This document shows, in pieces, positions 1 to 6,027 of a DNA stretch of 16,992 nt. The number at the start of each line of letters is the position of its first letter. Positions within the stretch are counted from its first letter, which is position 1. The stretch lies in NCBI GenBank assembly GCA_003023245.1, contig PXTR01000035.1, forward strand, positions 7,191 through 24,182, in the 5' to 3' direction. Under the pieces are notes generated by a model. The model made no database searches. It had not been told where the DNA came from and saw nothing but the letters and a program-made list of their open reading frames with translations. Made by a program: the position numbers and the translations under genes. This stretch comes from Bacteroidetes bacterium QS_8_68_15 (GTDB lineage Bacteria; Bacteroidota; Rhodothermia; Rhodothermales; Salinibacteraceae).

Positions 1-6
1 GCCGAC

Positions 7-558
7 TCACCCGCCGCCGAAGAGCAGCCTCACGAAGTAGACGCTCGCCAACACGCCCGTTGCGTCGGCGAGGAGGCCGGCGGGAATGGCGTGGCGCTCG
101 CGCGTGATGCCGACGGCGCCGAAGTAGACGGCAATCACGTAGAAGGTCGTCTCGGTGGAGCCGAACATGGTCGCGGCCATCTTCACCACTATCGAGCCTT
201 CGCCGTACTGCTCGATCATGTTCTGCACCACGCCGACCGAGCCGCTCCCGGTGAGCGGGCGGATGATGGCCATCGGGAGCACCTCCGCCGGCACCCCGAT
301 CAGGCCGAGCACCGGGTCGAGCAGGCTGATCAGGAAGTCCATCGCGCCGCTCTGCTCGAACATTTCGATGGCGAAGAGAATGGCGACGACGTACGGAATA
401 ATCAGCACCGCGATTTCGAAGCCTTCTTTGGCGCCTTCGACGAAGACTTCGTAGACGGGCACCCCCTTGATAAGGCCGTACACCGGGAAGCCCACCACCA
501 ACAGCGGGATCACGAAGTACGACAGCACGGTGACGACGCTGCGAATCGTTTCGAGCAT
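7..558 (-). CDS. spmB: SpmB-like nucleoside recognition domain membrane protein
   Basis: The 183-residue product is an integral membrane protein of the nucleoside-recognition (Gate) family, the SpmB half of the SpmA/SpmB pair. Hydrophobic segments are visible near residues 8-30, 48-67, 74-90, 124-150 and 158-180. The conserved core IRPLTGSGSVGV lies at 99-110, followed by MFGSTETTFYVIAVYFG at 131-147, both characteristic of SpmB. Length is close to the usual ~175 residues. The gene follows spmA on the same strand with a 74-bp gap, so the two are probably cotranscribed. The ATG at 556-558 directly precedes Leu-Glu-Thr and the family N-terminus. In Bacillus the pair affects spore core dehydration, but the rest of this window gives no hint of sporulation, so a transport or membrane role for an unknown small molecule is more likely here. 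Family assignment is firm; the substrate is unknown. Confidence 0.9.
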   Translation of the reverse strand: MLETIRSVVTVLSYFVIPLLVVGFPVYGLIKGVPVYEVFVEGAKEGFEIAVLIIPYVVAILFAIEMFEQSGAMDFLISLLDPVLGLIGVPAEVLPMAIIRPLTGSGSVGVVQNMIEQYGEGSIVVKMAATMFGSTETTFYVIAVYFGAVGITRERHAIPAGLLADATGVLASVYFVRLLFGGG

Positions 559-567
559 GGCGTCTCG

Positions 568-616
568 GTTGAACGTTGAAGGGTGAACGTTGAAGGTTTT
601 TCAGCCCGCCGGCGTC
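568..616 (+). repeat. GTTGAA heptad array with conserved tail, copy 1
   Basis: Four consecutive 7-bp units (GTTGAAC, GTTGAAG, GGTGAAC, GTTGAAG) span 568-595. They are followed by the tail GTTTTTC-AGCCCGC-CGGCGTC to 616. The array lies between spmA and spmB, 9 bp upstream of the spmB start codon. The last unit plus tail matches the copy at 3339-3366 at 23 of 28 positions. Confidence 0.8.
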
Positions 617-632
617 GGAAATGCTCCCCCGC

Positions 633-1724
633 TCATTCCTCGTCTTCGTCGGTGCGCACGTCGGACTCTTCGGAGCCGGCGTCGAGAGGGCGGCCCTGCG
701 AATCGCGCGCCACGTCGCCGGCCTGTCGGATAGGGCTGGAGGAGCGGAACCAGCGAGAGCGAGCCAGGAAGTAGGCGGACGCCGCGCCGACGATTGACGA
801 GCAGAGCGTCGCCAGCGTGATCGAGAAGATCAGCTGGTTGATTTGCAGTCCCATGATGGCGACCAGCAACACCGGCGGCACGAGCTGAACGCTGCTCGTG
901 TTCAGCGCGAGCAGCATCACCATCGCGTCGGTGGCGGTGCCCTCGGTAGGGTTGAGCGATTGCAGCTCTTCCATTGCCTTGATCCCGAGCGGCGTGGCGG
1001 CATTGCCCAGCCCGAAGACATTGGCCAACAAGTTGAGCGATACCATCGCCATAGCCGGGTGCCCATCGGGGACGCGCGGGAAGAGCGGGCGCAAGACGGG
1101 CTGCACCAAACCGGTGAGGCTGTAGATGATGCCGGCCTCGTCGGCGATTTGCAGCAGGCCCAGAAAGAGGGCCAGCACGCCGATGAGGCCCAGCGCGAGG
1201 CTGGCGGCTCCCTCTGCGGCGTTCAGCGCGGCGCGTGAGATGTCGCGCAGCTTGCGAAAGCGCACCGGGTTGAAGCCCAGCGAGGTAGAGGCCCTCGTCG
1301 AGTCGGCGTTGAAGCTGAAGTCCTCTTCTTGCAGGGCCGTCGAGCGCACCGGGGCGGTTTCGAGCTCGTCCGAATCCGCGCTGAAGCGGCGGACCAAGTT
1401 GAGCGTCTCGGGCAGGCGCGCCGTCTGATCGCCGCCGCCGAACTGAACCTGGAGGCCGTCTTTCGTGCGTACGAGCGTGCCGCCGTATGCGGAATCGGGG
1501 GAGGCGCCTTCGGTGCCGTAAAACGCGTTGTAGCGTGCCGAGTCGAGGACTACGTTGATGTCGAAGCGCCGCGTGTCGGTCTGGTAGCCGCTCTCGCCGA
1601 ATTCGATTTCGACGGGCAGTTCCTCCGTGTTGCGGAAGCGGTTGCCTGCCAGCTCGCGCACGTCGATGATGAGAGCAAACAGCAAGCTGACGACGATCAG
1701 CCCGGCCCAGATATAGTTGAGCAT
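633..1724 (-). CDS. spmA: SpmA-like nucleoside recognition domain membrane protein with large N-terminal loop
   Basis: The 363-residue product is the SpmA partner of the downstream SpmB. It starts with one membrane segment (residues 3-20). A polar, acidic, serine-rich stretch (about 24-165) follows, and then the SpmA core from about 166 to 322. The hallmark NVFGLGNAATPLGIKAMEEL is at 235-254 and NTSSVQLVPPVLLVAIMG at 275-292. Bacillus SpmA is only about 196 residues and has just a short linker at the place of the long insert, so this protein carries an extra domain of roughly 140 residues, presumably on one side of the membrane. The C-terminus is a charged tail ending in DEDEE. The ATG at 1722-1724 gives the family MLNYIW start. 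Function of the inserted region is unknown; some Bacteroidota nucleoside-recognition proteins have similar long loops. Confidence 0.88.
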   Translation of the reverse strand: MLNYIWAGLIVVSLLFALIIDVRELAGNRFRNTEELPVEIEFGESGYQTDTRRFDINVVLDSARYNAFYGTEGASPDSAYGGTLVRTKDGLQVQFGGGDQTARLPETLNLVRRFSADSDELETAPVRSTALQEEDFSFNADSTRASTSLGFNPVRFRKLRDISRAALNAAEGAASLALGLIGVLALFLGLLQIADEAGIIYSLTGLVQPVLRPLFPRVPDGHPAMAMVSLNLLANVFGLGNAATPLGIKAMEELQSLNPTEGTATDAMVMLLALNTSSVQLVPPVLLVAIMGLQINQLIFSITLATLCSSIVGAASAYFLARSRWFRSSSPIRQAGDVARDSQGRPLDAGSEESDVRTDEDEE

Positions 1725-2026
1725 GGAAACAGCTTCAGCGCGTGGCGGAAGAACGGTGCGCCGGCGAGGAGACGTCCGAGAAGAGGCGTCCGAGGAGCGT
1801 CGGCGGGAAGCGTGACAAGCTCGAAACTAACCAGCCGCCTCGACAGATGCCGAACAGCGCTGCCGGGCCGAATGGGAGAATCACGGAAATCGAAGCGTTC
1901 GCAATCGAAGCGTTCGCGATGGGGGAGCGGTGGAACGCACGGAGGAGGTCCTTTCCGGGCGAACGCCCGCTCGCCCGAGGCGTAGTAGATCGTGTGTCGT
2001 ATCCCGCTTATCAATACGCTACTCCC
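1725..2026. other. divergent intergenic region between spmA and the DUF411 gene
   Basis: This 302-bp spacer separates divergent genes and must hold both promoters. I cannot assign a convincing Bacteroidota promoter (TTTG/TAnnTTTG). The most AT-rich patch, around 1984-2020, is the likeliest place for the promoter of the rightward gene. Degenerate repeats occur: CGAG(G/A)AG followed by CGTC recurs from 1765 to 1801, and a perfect 15-bp tandem duplication lies at 1888-1917. The rightward frame stays open back to 1742, but that stretch resembles no protein and precedes the lipoprotein signal peptide, so it is treated as non-coding. Confidence 0.6.
1888..1917. repeat. perfect 15-bp tandem duplication
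   Basis: The unit AATCGAAGCGTTCGC occurs twice without a gap (1888-1902 and 1903-1917). It lies in the divergent promoter region about 110 bp upstream of the DUF411 start and 164 bp upstream of spmA. It could be a duplicated operator or simple replication slippage; two units alone do not decide. Confidence 0.75.
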
Positions 2027-2530
2027 GTGAAACGCTTTCTCGCTCCCGCTTTCGTGCTCGCTGTGTTGCTCGTCGCCGGCTGCGCCTCCGGTGACGCCGA
2101 ATCGAAAGACGCGTCGGCGGCGACGGCGGACACGACCGCGCTTCCCAAAGTGACCGTCTACAAAAGCGCTACGTGCAACTGCTGCAGTCGGTGGGTCGAT
2201 CACATGAAGCAGGCCGGCTTTTCCGTCGAGACGGTCAATCGCTCCGACCTGGGCGCGGTGAAACGCAGGCTCGGCGTGCCGCAGCGGCTGCGCTCGTGCC
2301 ACACGGCGCGCGTCGGCGACGAGGTCGTCGAAGGCCACGTGCCGGCGCGCGTAGTGAAAGGCTACCTGAAGGGGCAGGAAAAGGGCCGCGCGCAGGGCCT
2401 GGCGGTGCCGGGAATGCCCATCGGGTCGCCGGGAATGGAAATGCCGAACCGGGCGGCGCAGCCGTACCGCGTCGTGGCGTTCAAAAAAGACGGGCGCACC
2501 GGCGTGTACAGCCGCCACAATCAGCAGTAG
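2027..2530 (+). CDS. DUF411 family metal-binding lipoprotein
   Basis: The 167-residue product is a DUF411 protein, a family found with copper and other metal resistance genes. A lipoprotein signal peptide is clear: VKR, a hydrophobic core, and the lipobox VAGC with Cys19 as lipidation site. The domain begins at VTVYKSATCNCCSRWVDHM (42-60), with the metal-type CxCC at Cys50/52/53. It continues with SCHTA (Cys91-His92) and EGHVPA (His104), and ends with the Met-rich VPGMPIGSPGMEM (128-139). These Cys, His and Met residues are the expected ligands of a periplasmic or surface Cu(I) binder. The start is the GTG at 2027-2029, chosen because it gives a complete signal peptide; an in-frame GTG or ATG further upstream would bury it. 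It heads a run of metal-linked genes that includes a Cys-rich four-helix protein and a DUF4396 protein. The exact metal is inferred. Confidence 0.88.
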   Translation: MKRFLAPAFVLAVLLVAGCASGDAESKDASAATADTTALPKVTVYKSATCNCCSRWVDHMKQAGFSVETVNRSDLGAVKRRLGVPQRLRSCHTARVGDEVVEGHVPARVVKGYLKGQEKGRAQGLAVPGMPIGSPGMEMPNRAAQPYRVVAFKKDGRTGVYSRHNQQ

Positions 2531-2533
2531 AAG

Positions 2534-2561
2534 GACGGCAGACGGGGGACCGTGGACGGGG
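2534..2561 (+). repeat. GACGGNN heptad array after DUF411 stop
   Basis: Four 7-bp units (GACGGCA, GACGGGG, GACCGTG, GACGGGG) start 3 bp after the stop codon of the DUF411 gene. GCAGACGG at 2538-2545 can pair with CCGTCTGC at 2568-2575, so the transcript could form a hairpin with a 22-nt loop. Confidence 0.7.
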
Positions 2562-2658
2562 GTCGTTCCGTCTGCTGGTGCGTCTGCGGGATGTTGGGGG
2601 GGGGCGGCCACCCACCGGCGTTTTCGCTTTTTTCGTCTTCGTCTTCGAGCGGGCGAGC

Positions 2659-3336
2659 ATGACGGCTTCTCCGCAACGCAATGGTGGCAGGGGCGGCGGC
2701 AGGGCTGTGCAGGCTTCCGCCGAGACGACGCGGCGGCAGTACGACGGGTGGGCCGCCGTCTACGACCGCGTGTGGCGCGGCTACGTGCGGGCCACGACCG
2801 AGGCGCTGCTGGCGGAGGTGCAGCTCGCGCCCGGCGAGCGCGTGCTGAACGTGGGGTGCGGCACCGGCGCCTTCGAGGCGCGCGTGCTGGCCGAGCGGCC
2901 CCGGCAGCCCGTGACGGGGATCGACCTCTCCGAGCGGATGCTCGCGGCCGCGCGCACCAAGACACGCCGCTTTCCGAACGCCCGTTTCGCGCAGGCCGAC
3001 GCGCACGAGTTGCCCTTCGAGGCCAACGCGTTCGACGCGGTCGTAAGCGCGAGCACGCTGCACTACCTCGCCGACCCGGCGGGCGCGCTCGGCCAGATGC
3101 GGCGCGTGGCGAAATCCGGCGGGCGCGTGGTGGTGCTGGACTGGCGCCGCGACGCTTGGACGATGCGCCTCATGGAGGCCGTGCTGCGCCGCGTCGACCC
3201 GGCACACCGGCGCACGCTCACGCCGGCGGACCTGCGCGCGCTGCTGCGCGAAGCCGGGCTGGCGCCGACCCGAGTGCGGCGCTTCCGCTACTGGTGGTGG
3301 GGGCTGATGGTGGGAACCTCGCGGGTTGAAAGTTGA
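2659..3336 (+). CDS. class I SAM-dependent methyltransferase
   Basis: The 225-residue product has the Methyltransf_11/25 Rossmann fold. The SAM-binding motif I VLNVGCGTG is at 62-70, the acidic end of strand beta2 is GIDLSERML (87-95, Asp89), and AQADAHELPFEANAFDAVVS (111-130) is the typical ubiE/COQ5-like motif region. SGGRVVVLDW (153-162) follows. The C-terminal third (RTLTPADLRALLREAGL at 185-201) is the usual helical cap. The substrate cannot be read from the sequence. The ATG at 2659-2661 gives the first plausible Met; the frame upstream overlaps the DUF411 gene and is not protein-like. The gene lies between DUF411 and a copper-storage-like gene on the same strand. The last residues (about SRVES) and the TGA are encoded by the heptad repeat at 3325-3345, so the native C-terminus may have been extended or cut by it. 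Confidence 0.85.
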   Translation: MTASPQRNGGRGGGRAVQASAETTRRQYDGWAAVYDRVWRGYVRATTEALLAEVQLAPGERVLNVGCGTGAFEARVLAERPRQPVTGIDLSERMLAAARTKTRRFPNARFAQADAHELPFEANAFDAVVSASTLHYLADPAGALGQMRRVAKSGGRVVVLDWRRDAWTMRLMEAVLRRVDPAHRRTLTPADLRALLREAGLAPTRVRRFRYWWWGLMVGTSRVES

Positions 3337-3366
3337 AGGTTGAAAGTTTCTTAGCCCGCTGTCGTC
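3325..3366 (+). repeat. GTTGAA heptad array with conserved tail, copy 2
   Basis: Three units (GTTGAAA, GTTGAAG, GTTGAAA; 3325-3345) are followed by the tail GTTTCTT-AGCCCGC-TGTCGTC to 3366. The methyltransferase TGA (3334-3336) lies in the second unit. Tail and last unit match the copy at 589-616 at 23 of 28 positions. Confidence 0.8.
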
Positions 3367-3375
3367 AAAGACCCA

Positions 3376-3407
3376 CCCGCACTCCCGCACGCCCACGCTC
3401 CCGCACG
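3376..3407 (-). repeat. octad array (CCCGCACN on plus strand)
   Basis: Four 8-bp units (CCCGCACT, CCCGCACG, CCCACGCT, CCCGCACG) lie in the spacer between the methyltransferase and the copper-storage-like gene. The minus-strand form contains GGGAGTGCGGG, which recurs at 8179-8189 after the pyrophosphatase gene. Confidence 0.75.
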
Positions 3408-3523
3408 CAAGCGCCGCCGCCCCCGTACCGGCTACAGGGTGAACCGGCGCTCGTGCGAGACGATACGTAGCCCACGACATGCGACGCCGTTCTCGTTCCT
3501 TTCCGCAACCCGCCCGACTCGCT

Positions 3524-3940
3524 ATGCAAGCTCGCGAAATGCTTTCGACCCATCCCACCGGCACCGACCTCGACCAGAGCGCGCTTCAGCAGTGCATCGA
3601 GGCATGCTTCGAATGCGCCCAGACGTGCACCGCCTGCGCCGACGCTTGTCTCGACGAAGATGGCGAGATGGACATGCGCTACTGCATCCGCACCGACCTC
3701 GACTGCGCGGACATCTGCGAGGCAACCGGCAAGGTCCTCAGCCGCCAGACGGAGCCGAGTTGGGATCTGATAAAAGCCCAAGTCGGCGCCTGCCTGCGCG
3801 CCTGCCAGGAGTGCGGCGAGGAGTGCCGCAGCCACGCCGACCACCACGAGCACTGCCGCGTCTGCGGAGAAGCGTGCAAACGGTGCGAAGAGGCGTGCAG
3901 CCAGCTCCTCAACGCCCTCGAAAACGCGGCCGTGGCGTAA
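3524..3940 (+). CDS. four-helix bundle copper-binding protein (Csp-like, DUF326 type)
   Basis: The 138-residue product has 18 cysteines, mostly in CxxxC or CxxC helical spacing. They are at 24, 28, 31, 35, 38, 42, 54, 61, 65, 90, 94, 97, 101, 111, 114, 118, 121 and 125. This is the pattern of copper storage proteins, in which Cys residues line a four-helix bundle and hold many Cu(I) ions. A His-rich turn HADHHEH (104-110) lies between the last helices. The N-terminus MQAREMLSTHP is the family start, which is why ATG 3524 is preferred over the in-frame ATG at 3479. No signal peptide is seen, so a cytosolic, Csp3-like store is likely. It lies between a methyltransferase and the DUF4396 gene. 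Family certain; copper as the physiological metal is family knowledge, not shown by the sequence. Confidence 0.9.
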   Translation: MQAREMLSTHPTGTDLDQSALQQCIEACFECAQTCTACADACLDEDGEMDMRYCIRTDLDCADICEATGKVLSRQTEPSWDLIKAQVGACLRACQECGEECRSHADHHEHCRVCGEACKRCEEACSQLLNALENAAVA

Positions 3941-3966
3941 TCTCGTAGACAGCCGACGACGACGGT

Positions 3967-4019
3967 AGATGGTGGATCGTCTCCGGGTGGCAATTGTGCT
4001 GCCCGGCGGTCCACCATCT
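3967..4019 (+). other. long imperfect hairpin between copper-storage-like and DUF4396 genes
   Basis: AGATGGTGGA (3967-3976) is perfectly complementary to TCCACCATCT (4010-4019). Inside it, CCGGGTGGCA (3983-3992) pairs with TGCTGCCCGG (3997-4006) using two G-T pairs and a 4-nt loop. The structure sits 26 bp after one stop codon and 74 bp before the preferred next start. There is no T-run, so it is not a classical terminator. It may be an attenuator, an RNA-stabilising stem, or an inverted pair of the spacer repeats. Confidence 0.6.
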
Positions 4020-4093
4020 GCTATTTGGGGAAACCGTTCTATGACCATGTTTTACGCCCCCTCCAGGCCTCTACCCCAAATTCCCGACGTCTC

Positions 4094-4786
4094 ATGGAAG
4101 CTTTCCGCGCGTTCCTTTCCCAACCGGCCACGCTCATCACCTGGCTATCGCTTTCGGTGGTCTGCCTGGCCATTTTGGTGTGGGACCTTCAGAAAAACAA
4201 TCCCGAGCTCGGGAGCCTCATGAAGTTCGTCTGGGGCCTCACGACGCTCTACTCCGGCCCGCTGGGGCTGGCCGTCTACCACTACAGCGGGCGCAAGCAG
4301 ATCCGCCGCGACTCGCTGTGGCGCAAGGGCTGGCGCTCGACGGGGCACTGCTACAGCGGCTGCGGCCTCGGCGAGATCATCGGCATCACGCTCACTGTCG
4401 GCATCCTGGCGGTGGCGAGCAACATCCTCGTGTCGCTGGTGACCTTTTCATTCGCCTACCTCTTCGGCATGATTCTCACCATCGGACCGCTGATGCAGGA
4501 GGGCATGAGCTTCGGCGACGCGCTCACCGACGCGCTCTACTCCGAGACGGCCAGCATCGTGTTCATGGAGGCCGTCGCCATCGGGGTCGATATCTGGATC
4601 GCCGGAGAGGCCAAGATGCACGACGTGCTCTTCTGGACGGCGCTGCTGCTCTCGCTGACGGCGGGCCTTCTGGCGGCCTATCCGGTCAACGCGCTCCTCA
4701 TCAAGTACGGCATCAAGGAGGGCATGATGAACCCGCGCATGATGCGCGAAGATGTCAACATGCAGCAGCAGGCGGCCGCCGGATAG
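4094..4786 (+). CDS. DUF4396 family multi-pass membrane protein
   Basis: The 230-residue product has about six membrane segments, roughly 13-30, 44-63, 93-112, 115-133, 152-170 and 179-199. DUF4396 hallmarks are the short cytoplasmic stretch STGHCYSGCGLGEIIG (82-97) with a His-Cys-x3-Cys motif, and AYPVNALLIKYGIKEGMM (195-212). The C-terminal tail is rich in Met and Gln. The family has no established function. Its proximity here to a DUF411 lipoprotein and a Csp-like protein suggests metal (probably copper) transport or sensing at the membrane, which is an inference. ATG 4094 gives the compact start MEAFRAFLSQPATL; the in-frame ATG at 4025 would add 23 residues that are not obviously part of the family. 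Confidence 0.85.
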   Translation: MEAFRAFLSQPATLITWLSLSVVCLAILVWDLQKNNPELGSLMKFVWGLTTLYSGPLGLAVYHYSGRKQIRRDSLWRKGWRSTGHCYSGCGLGEIIGITLTVGILAVASNILVSLVTFSFAYLFGMILTIGPLMQEGMSFGDALTDALYSETASIVFMEAVAIGVDIWIAGEAKMHDVLFWTALLLSLTAGLLAAYPVNALLIKYGIKEGMMNPRMMREDVNMQQQAAAG

Positions 4787-4867
4787 ATCGCGTGTGGCGT
4801 TGCTGTTTTGTCGGTTTTGCGAAAAGCCCGCTCGCCGCAGCGAAGCGCTCCCCCGAGCGACCGTCCC

Positions 4868-5164
4868 ATGCCGCCTTCGACCGACGACGCCCGCAACGAC
4901 GAATCCGCCGAGTCGGACGACGGGGGGCTCTCCGAAAAGGTGCGCGTCGATTACAAGCGCGCCCTCATCGGCGGGGCGTTGTCCGCGGCCGTCACGCTTG
5001 CGCTCGCAAGTCCGCGAATTGCTCAGCGAGCGATTTCCCCAGCGCGTTGGCGAAGTCGTCGAGCCAGCGGCGAAGGTAGGATTCATCCAGATCGGGCCCC
5101 TTTGCCAAGATGCCCTTCACGTCTTCGCGGTCGCGGGGGCGTCCGGCCACGAGCTTGTGAATGA
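4868..5164 (+). pseudogene. probable truncated small membrane protein, reading into the opposite-strand nucleotidyltransferase
   Basis: From ATG 4868 about 47 residues look genuinely protein-like. There is an acidic head rich in Asp and Glu (residues 6-20), then LSEKVRVDYKRA, then a hydrophobic stretch LIGGALSAAVTLALA (33-47). The hydrophobic stretch is too short for a full domain. From residue 42 onward the frame is the antisense of the nucleotidyltransferase gene that ends at 4992, and it becomes Arg/Pro-rich shadow sequence up to the stop at 5164. The simplest reading is a resident gene cut near 4990-5005 when the nucleotidyltransferase pair was acquired. The alternative is a genuine tiny ORF with a random tail. 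I recognise no family. Confidence 0.4.
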
Positions 5165-5543
5165 TAACGTCTTCGGGCGCGGCGAAGCGCACGCTCGCGT
5201 TGCCCAGTTCGACGCGGCGGACGCGCCCCAGCGCTTGGCGTTCGTAGGGCGAAAAGGAGAACACGAAGTCCACGCGCACTTCGGTATCCGTGTCCGCGCA
5301 GGGAAGCACCATCGTTTCGGCGACGAAGGGGCCGGGGTCGTCGACGAGGGGCGACAGCGCCATGTCCTCGGTGAGGTCGAGGACACGGGGGAGCGCGTCG
5401 CGGTCGGCGCCGAGCGTGACGTCGACGTCTTCGGTCAGGCGCGGCTCGCCATAGAGCAGTACGGCCTGCCCCTCAATGATCATGTACGGCAGATCGGCAG
5501 CGTCAAGGGTCTGCGCGATCTTCGCCAGAAGACGTTCGAACAC
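4992..5543 (-). CDS. AbiEii/MNT-type nucleotidyltransferase, probable toxin-antitoxin component
   Basis: The 183-residue product is a minimal nucleotidyltransferase. The N-terminal FERLLAKIAQTLD and EGQAVLLYGEPRLTEDVDVTL (24-44) form the family core. The catalytic acidic pair is Asp39-x-Asp41 and a third acid is Asp92 in VRVDFVFS. PEDVIIHKLVAGRPRDREDV (123-142) is the conserved helix typical of AbiEii/DUF6036-like proteins, which adenylate or otherwise modify a partner or RNA. The start is GTG 5541-5543, because homologues begin at FERLL; the ATG at 5607-5609 lies in the reading frame of the upstream partner and would add 22 low-complexity residues. It overlaps the small partner gene by 41 bp, so the two are translationally linked. 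Its 3' end runs against the truncated plus-strand ORF at 4868. Toxin or antitoxin polarity cannot be told from sequence. Confidence 0.8.
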   Translation of the reverse strand: MFERLLAKIAQTLDAADLPYMIIEGQAVLLYGEPRLTEDVDVTLGADRDALPRVLDLTEDMALSPLVDDPGPFVAETMVLPCADTDTEVRVDFVFSFSPYERQALGRVRRVELGNASVRFAAPEDVIIHKLVAGRPRDREDVKGILAKGPDLDESYLRRWLDDFANALGKSLAEQFADLRAQA

Positions 5544-5742
5544 GGTGCTGTGCGCGGCGGAGGCGGCGGGTGCGACGGATGTCGTTGGCGATGCCTTCGA
5601 GCGGGTCATCGGGCGGGAGCGTGCCCAGCGCGCGCGCCTCGTCCCAGAGCGCCTCGTAGACGCGCAGGTTGCGCTCGTGAGAGGTCGGGCGGCGGCGGCG
5701 GGAGCGCTCGAAATCGCGCCAGCGGTCAGTGGATTTGAGCAC
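5503..5742 (-). CDS. small partner protein of the nucleotidyltransferase (putative toxin-antitoxin component)
   Basis: The product from GTG 5740-5742 has 79 residues. The core RNLRVYEALWDEARALG (24-40) and PPDDPLEGIANDIRRTRRL (43-61) resembles the short proteins that precede nucleotidyltransferases of this type, in which the motif DPLEGI..DI.. is recurrent. A basic N-terminal stretch (RSRRRRP, 13-19) precedes it. The last ~14 residues are read in an alternative frame over the 5' end of the nucleotidyltransferase gene, a 41-bp overlap. No enzymatic motif is present, so it is probably the non-catalytic partner. An ATG at 5815-5817 would lengthen it by 25 Arg-rich residues that I judge not to belong. 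The family is recalled from sequence pattern only, and its biochemical role is unknown to me. Confidence 0.65.
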   Translation of the reverse strand: MLKSTDRWRDFERSRRRRPTSHERNLRVYEALWDEARALGTLPPDDPLEGIANDIRRTRRLRRAQHRVRTSSGEDRADP

Positions 5743-6027
5743 GGGACGGCGGGCGTTTTTCGCGGCAGAGCGGGCGTGTCGGAAAGTCCTCCGGCGGGGC
5801 GACGTTCCTCCCATCATCGCGCAGATTTACCGGCGCTACCGGCGTGGCCAGATGCAGGACGAGCGCTTTTATCGCTTCGTTGCGATGCAGAAGTTCACGT
5901 TGCCAGAATCCGGCACGAATTTCCTCATCTTTACAGCCCGAGGGGAAAAGGAGTTGCTTCCGAGGAAAACAGCGGCTTGACTGTACCCCAACGCCCGCAT
6001 ACCTCCTCCTTTGTTTCCCCACTTCCC
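5743..6027. other. unassigned 285-bp spacer with possible gene remnant
   Basis: This spacer lies upstream of the minus-strand nucleotidyltransferase pair and upstream of the plus-strand secreted protein, so it should hold two divergent promoters. A plus-strand frame ending at 5980 reads IIAQIYRRYRRGQ...TLPESGTNFLIFTARG and looks mildly protein-like. It has no recognisable start of its own and no family I know. It could be the severed 3' part of the gene that begins at 4868, but nothing proves the link. Confidence 0.35.

Noticed and set aside
1742..2026. N-terminal extension of the DUF411 gene
   Set aside because: It would bury a clear lipoprotein signal peptide, and the added residues are low-complexity spacer with a 15-bp DNA duplication.
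2534..2575. intrinsic terminator after DUF411
   Set aside because: An 8-bp stem can form, but the loop is 22 nt and no T-run follows; the heptad array explains the sequence better.
5729..5980. 83-codon plus-strand ORF as an independent gene
   Set aside because: Its first part is antisense to the 5' region of the small partner gene and no start or family supports it; only the second half looks protein-like, so it is listed as a possible remnant.
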